NCBI GenBank assembly: GCA_013139345.1
Contig: WTAY01000110.1
Coordinates: 1-6,747, forward strand
Length of the DNA stretch: 6,747 nucleotides
Reading direction: 5' to 3'
Source of the DNA: Methylophaga sp.
GTDB taxonomy: Bacteria; Pseudomonadota; Gammaproteobacteria; Nitrosococcales; Methylophagaceae
The notes beneath the pieces are model-generated. The model was not told where the DNA came from. It made no database searches and worked only from the letters and a program-made list of their open reading frames with translations. The first letter of the stretch is position 1; every line of letters begins with the position of its first letter. Positions 5,829-6,747 of the stretch are shown one piece after another. A program made the translations under genes and the position numbers.

Positions 5829-6747
5829 ATGTCAGTCGAAAATGTGCTTCAAATGATTAAAGATGAGGACGTCTTGTTTGTAGATTTCCGTTTCACAGAT
5901 ACACGCGGTAAAGAACAACACGTTACTTTCCCTGCACACACTATTGATGAAGATACCTTTACAGAAGGTAATATGTTTGATGGTTCATCAGTTGCTGGTT
6001 GGAAAGGTATTAACGAATCAGATATGATTTTGATGCCAGATCCTGAAACAGCGATTTTGGACCCATTCATGGATGATGTGACGCTGATTATTACTTGTGA
6101 CATCATTGAGCCTTCAACTATGCAAGGTTACGAACGTGATCCTCGTAGTGTTGCTCATCGTGCTGAAGCACATATGCAAGCAACAGGCATGGCTGATGCG
6201 GCTTACTTTGGTCCTGAAAATGAATTCTTCATCTTTGATGATGTTCGTTGGTCTAGTGATATCTCTGGTTCATCATTCAAAATTGATTCTGATGAAGCAT
6301 CTTGGAATACAGATAAAGTATTTCCTGATGGTAACAAAGGTCATCGTCCAAGCGTTAAAGGTGGTTACTTCCCAGTTCCCCCAGTTGATTCATTACAAGA
6401 CATGCGTTCTGCAATGTGTTTAACACTTGAAGAAATTGGTCAAGAAACTGAAGTACATCATCATGAAGTTGCAACAGCGGGCCAATGTGAAATTGGTACA
6501 AAGTTCAACACATTAGTTAAAAAAGCAGATGAAGTTCAAGCGCTTAAATATGTTGTTCATAACGTAGCTCACGCATACGGTAAAACAGCGACATTTATGC
6601 CTAAACCAATAGTAGGTGATAACGGTAACGGAATGCACGTTCACATGTCTTTATTTAAAGATGGTGAAAACTTATTCTCTGGTAACAAATACGGTGGTTT
6701 ATCTGAAACGGCATTGTATTACATCGGTGGTGTAATCAAGCATGCTC
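5829..6747 (+). CDS. glnA: Type I glutamine synthetase, 3'-truncated
   Basis: The frame is open from ATG 5829 to the right edge, giving 306 whole codons of an enzyme that is normally about 469 residues. It makes glutamine from glutamate, ammonia and ATP, and works in the cytosol as a dodecamer. The beta-grasp N-terminal domain holds the FDGSS latch (Asp51) and GWKGINESDM. The catalytic domain shows GPENEFF (metal ligands Glu130 and Glu132), HHEVATAGQCE (Glu214 region and Glu221) and GDNGNGMHVHMS (Asn265 loop, His270 and His272), each aligning with the E. coli sites within one residue. No active-site residue is missing in the visible part. The adenylylation tyrosine (Tyr397 in E. coli) lies beyond the edge, so covalent control by GlnE cannot be judged. 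Upstream NtrC-like, IHF-like and sigma-54 sites point to induction under nitrogen limitation. Codon use is similar to its neighbours, with no sign of recent transfer. Confidence 0.97.
   Translation, partial: MSVENVLQMIKDEDVLFVDFRFTDTRGKEQHVTFPAHTIDEDTFTEGNMFDGSSVAGWKGINESDMILMPDPETAILDPFMDDVTLIITCDIIEPSTMQGYERDPRSVAHRAEAHMQATGMADAAYFGPENEFFIFDDVRWSSDISGSSFKIDSDEASWNTDKVFPDGNKGHRPSVKGGYFPVPPVDSLQDMRSAMCLTLEEIGQETEVHHHEVATAGQCEIGTKFNTLVKKADEVQALKYVVHNVAHAYGKTATFMPKPIVGDNGNGMHVHMSLFKDGENLFSGNKYGGLSETALYYIGGVIKHA

Noticed and set aside
6097..6423. Plus-strand 108-codon frame
   Set aside because: It lies in another frame of glnA, whose own frame is intact with all expected active-site motifs.

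Overview
The window looks like a piece of an AT-rich gammaproteobacterial chromosome (GC roughly 40% by eye). The evidence is a YhdP-type AsmA-like protein followed directly by TldD, the order also found in Escherichia coli, plus a type I glutamine synthetase with a classical NtrC/sigma-54 promoter. The PP-loop plus TusA-like pair suggests a lineage near sulfur-oxidising or methylotrophic marine gammaproteobacteria (Thiotrichales-like), but that placement is a guess. All genes are on the + strand. There are no mobile elements, CRISPR arrays, tRNAs or rRNAs.

Layout. Bases 1-2891 hold the C-terminal three quarters of yhdP, an envelope protein linked to phospholipid transport to the outer membrane; its reading frame is open at the left edge. 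After 41 bases comes complete tldD (2933-4375), the metalloprotease half of the TldD/TldE pair. Two bases later a 350-residue PP-loop ATPase begins (4378-5430). It resembles MnmA-type tRNA thiolases, with a CxxC and a later Cys-Cys pair, and has a C-terminal NFACT-R/DUF814-like segment. Its stop overlaps by four bases the start of a 75-residue TusA-family sulfur carrier (5427-5654). Tight spacing suggests tldD, the PP-loop gene and the TusA-like gene are co-transcribed, perhaps with yhdP. The last two probably work together in sulfur transfer, most likely onto RNA.

Bases 5655-5828 are a compact nitrogen-control region. It has two NtrC-like palindromes, an IHF-like site, a -24/-12 sigma-54 promoter and a good ribosome binding site in front of glnA. 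glnA starts at 5829 and runs off the right edge after 306 codons, without a stop codon inside the window.

The least described element is the PP-loop/TusA pair. The best supported regulatory structure is the glnA promoter, whose distal NtrC-like site begins inside the stop codon of the TusA-like gene.
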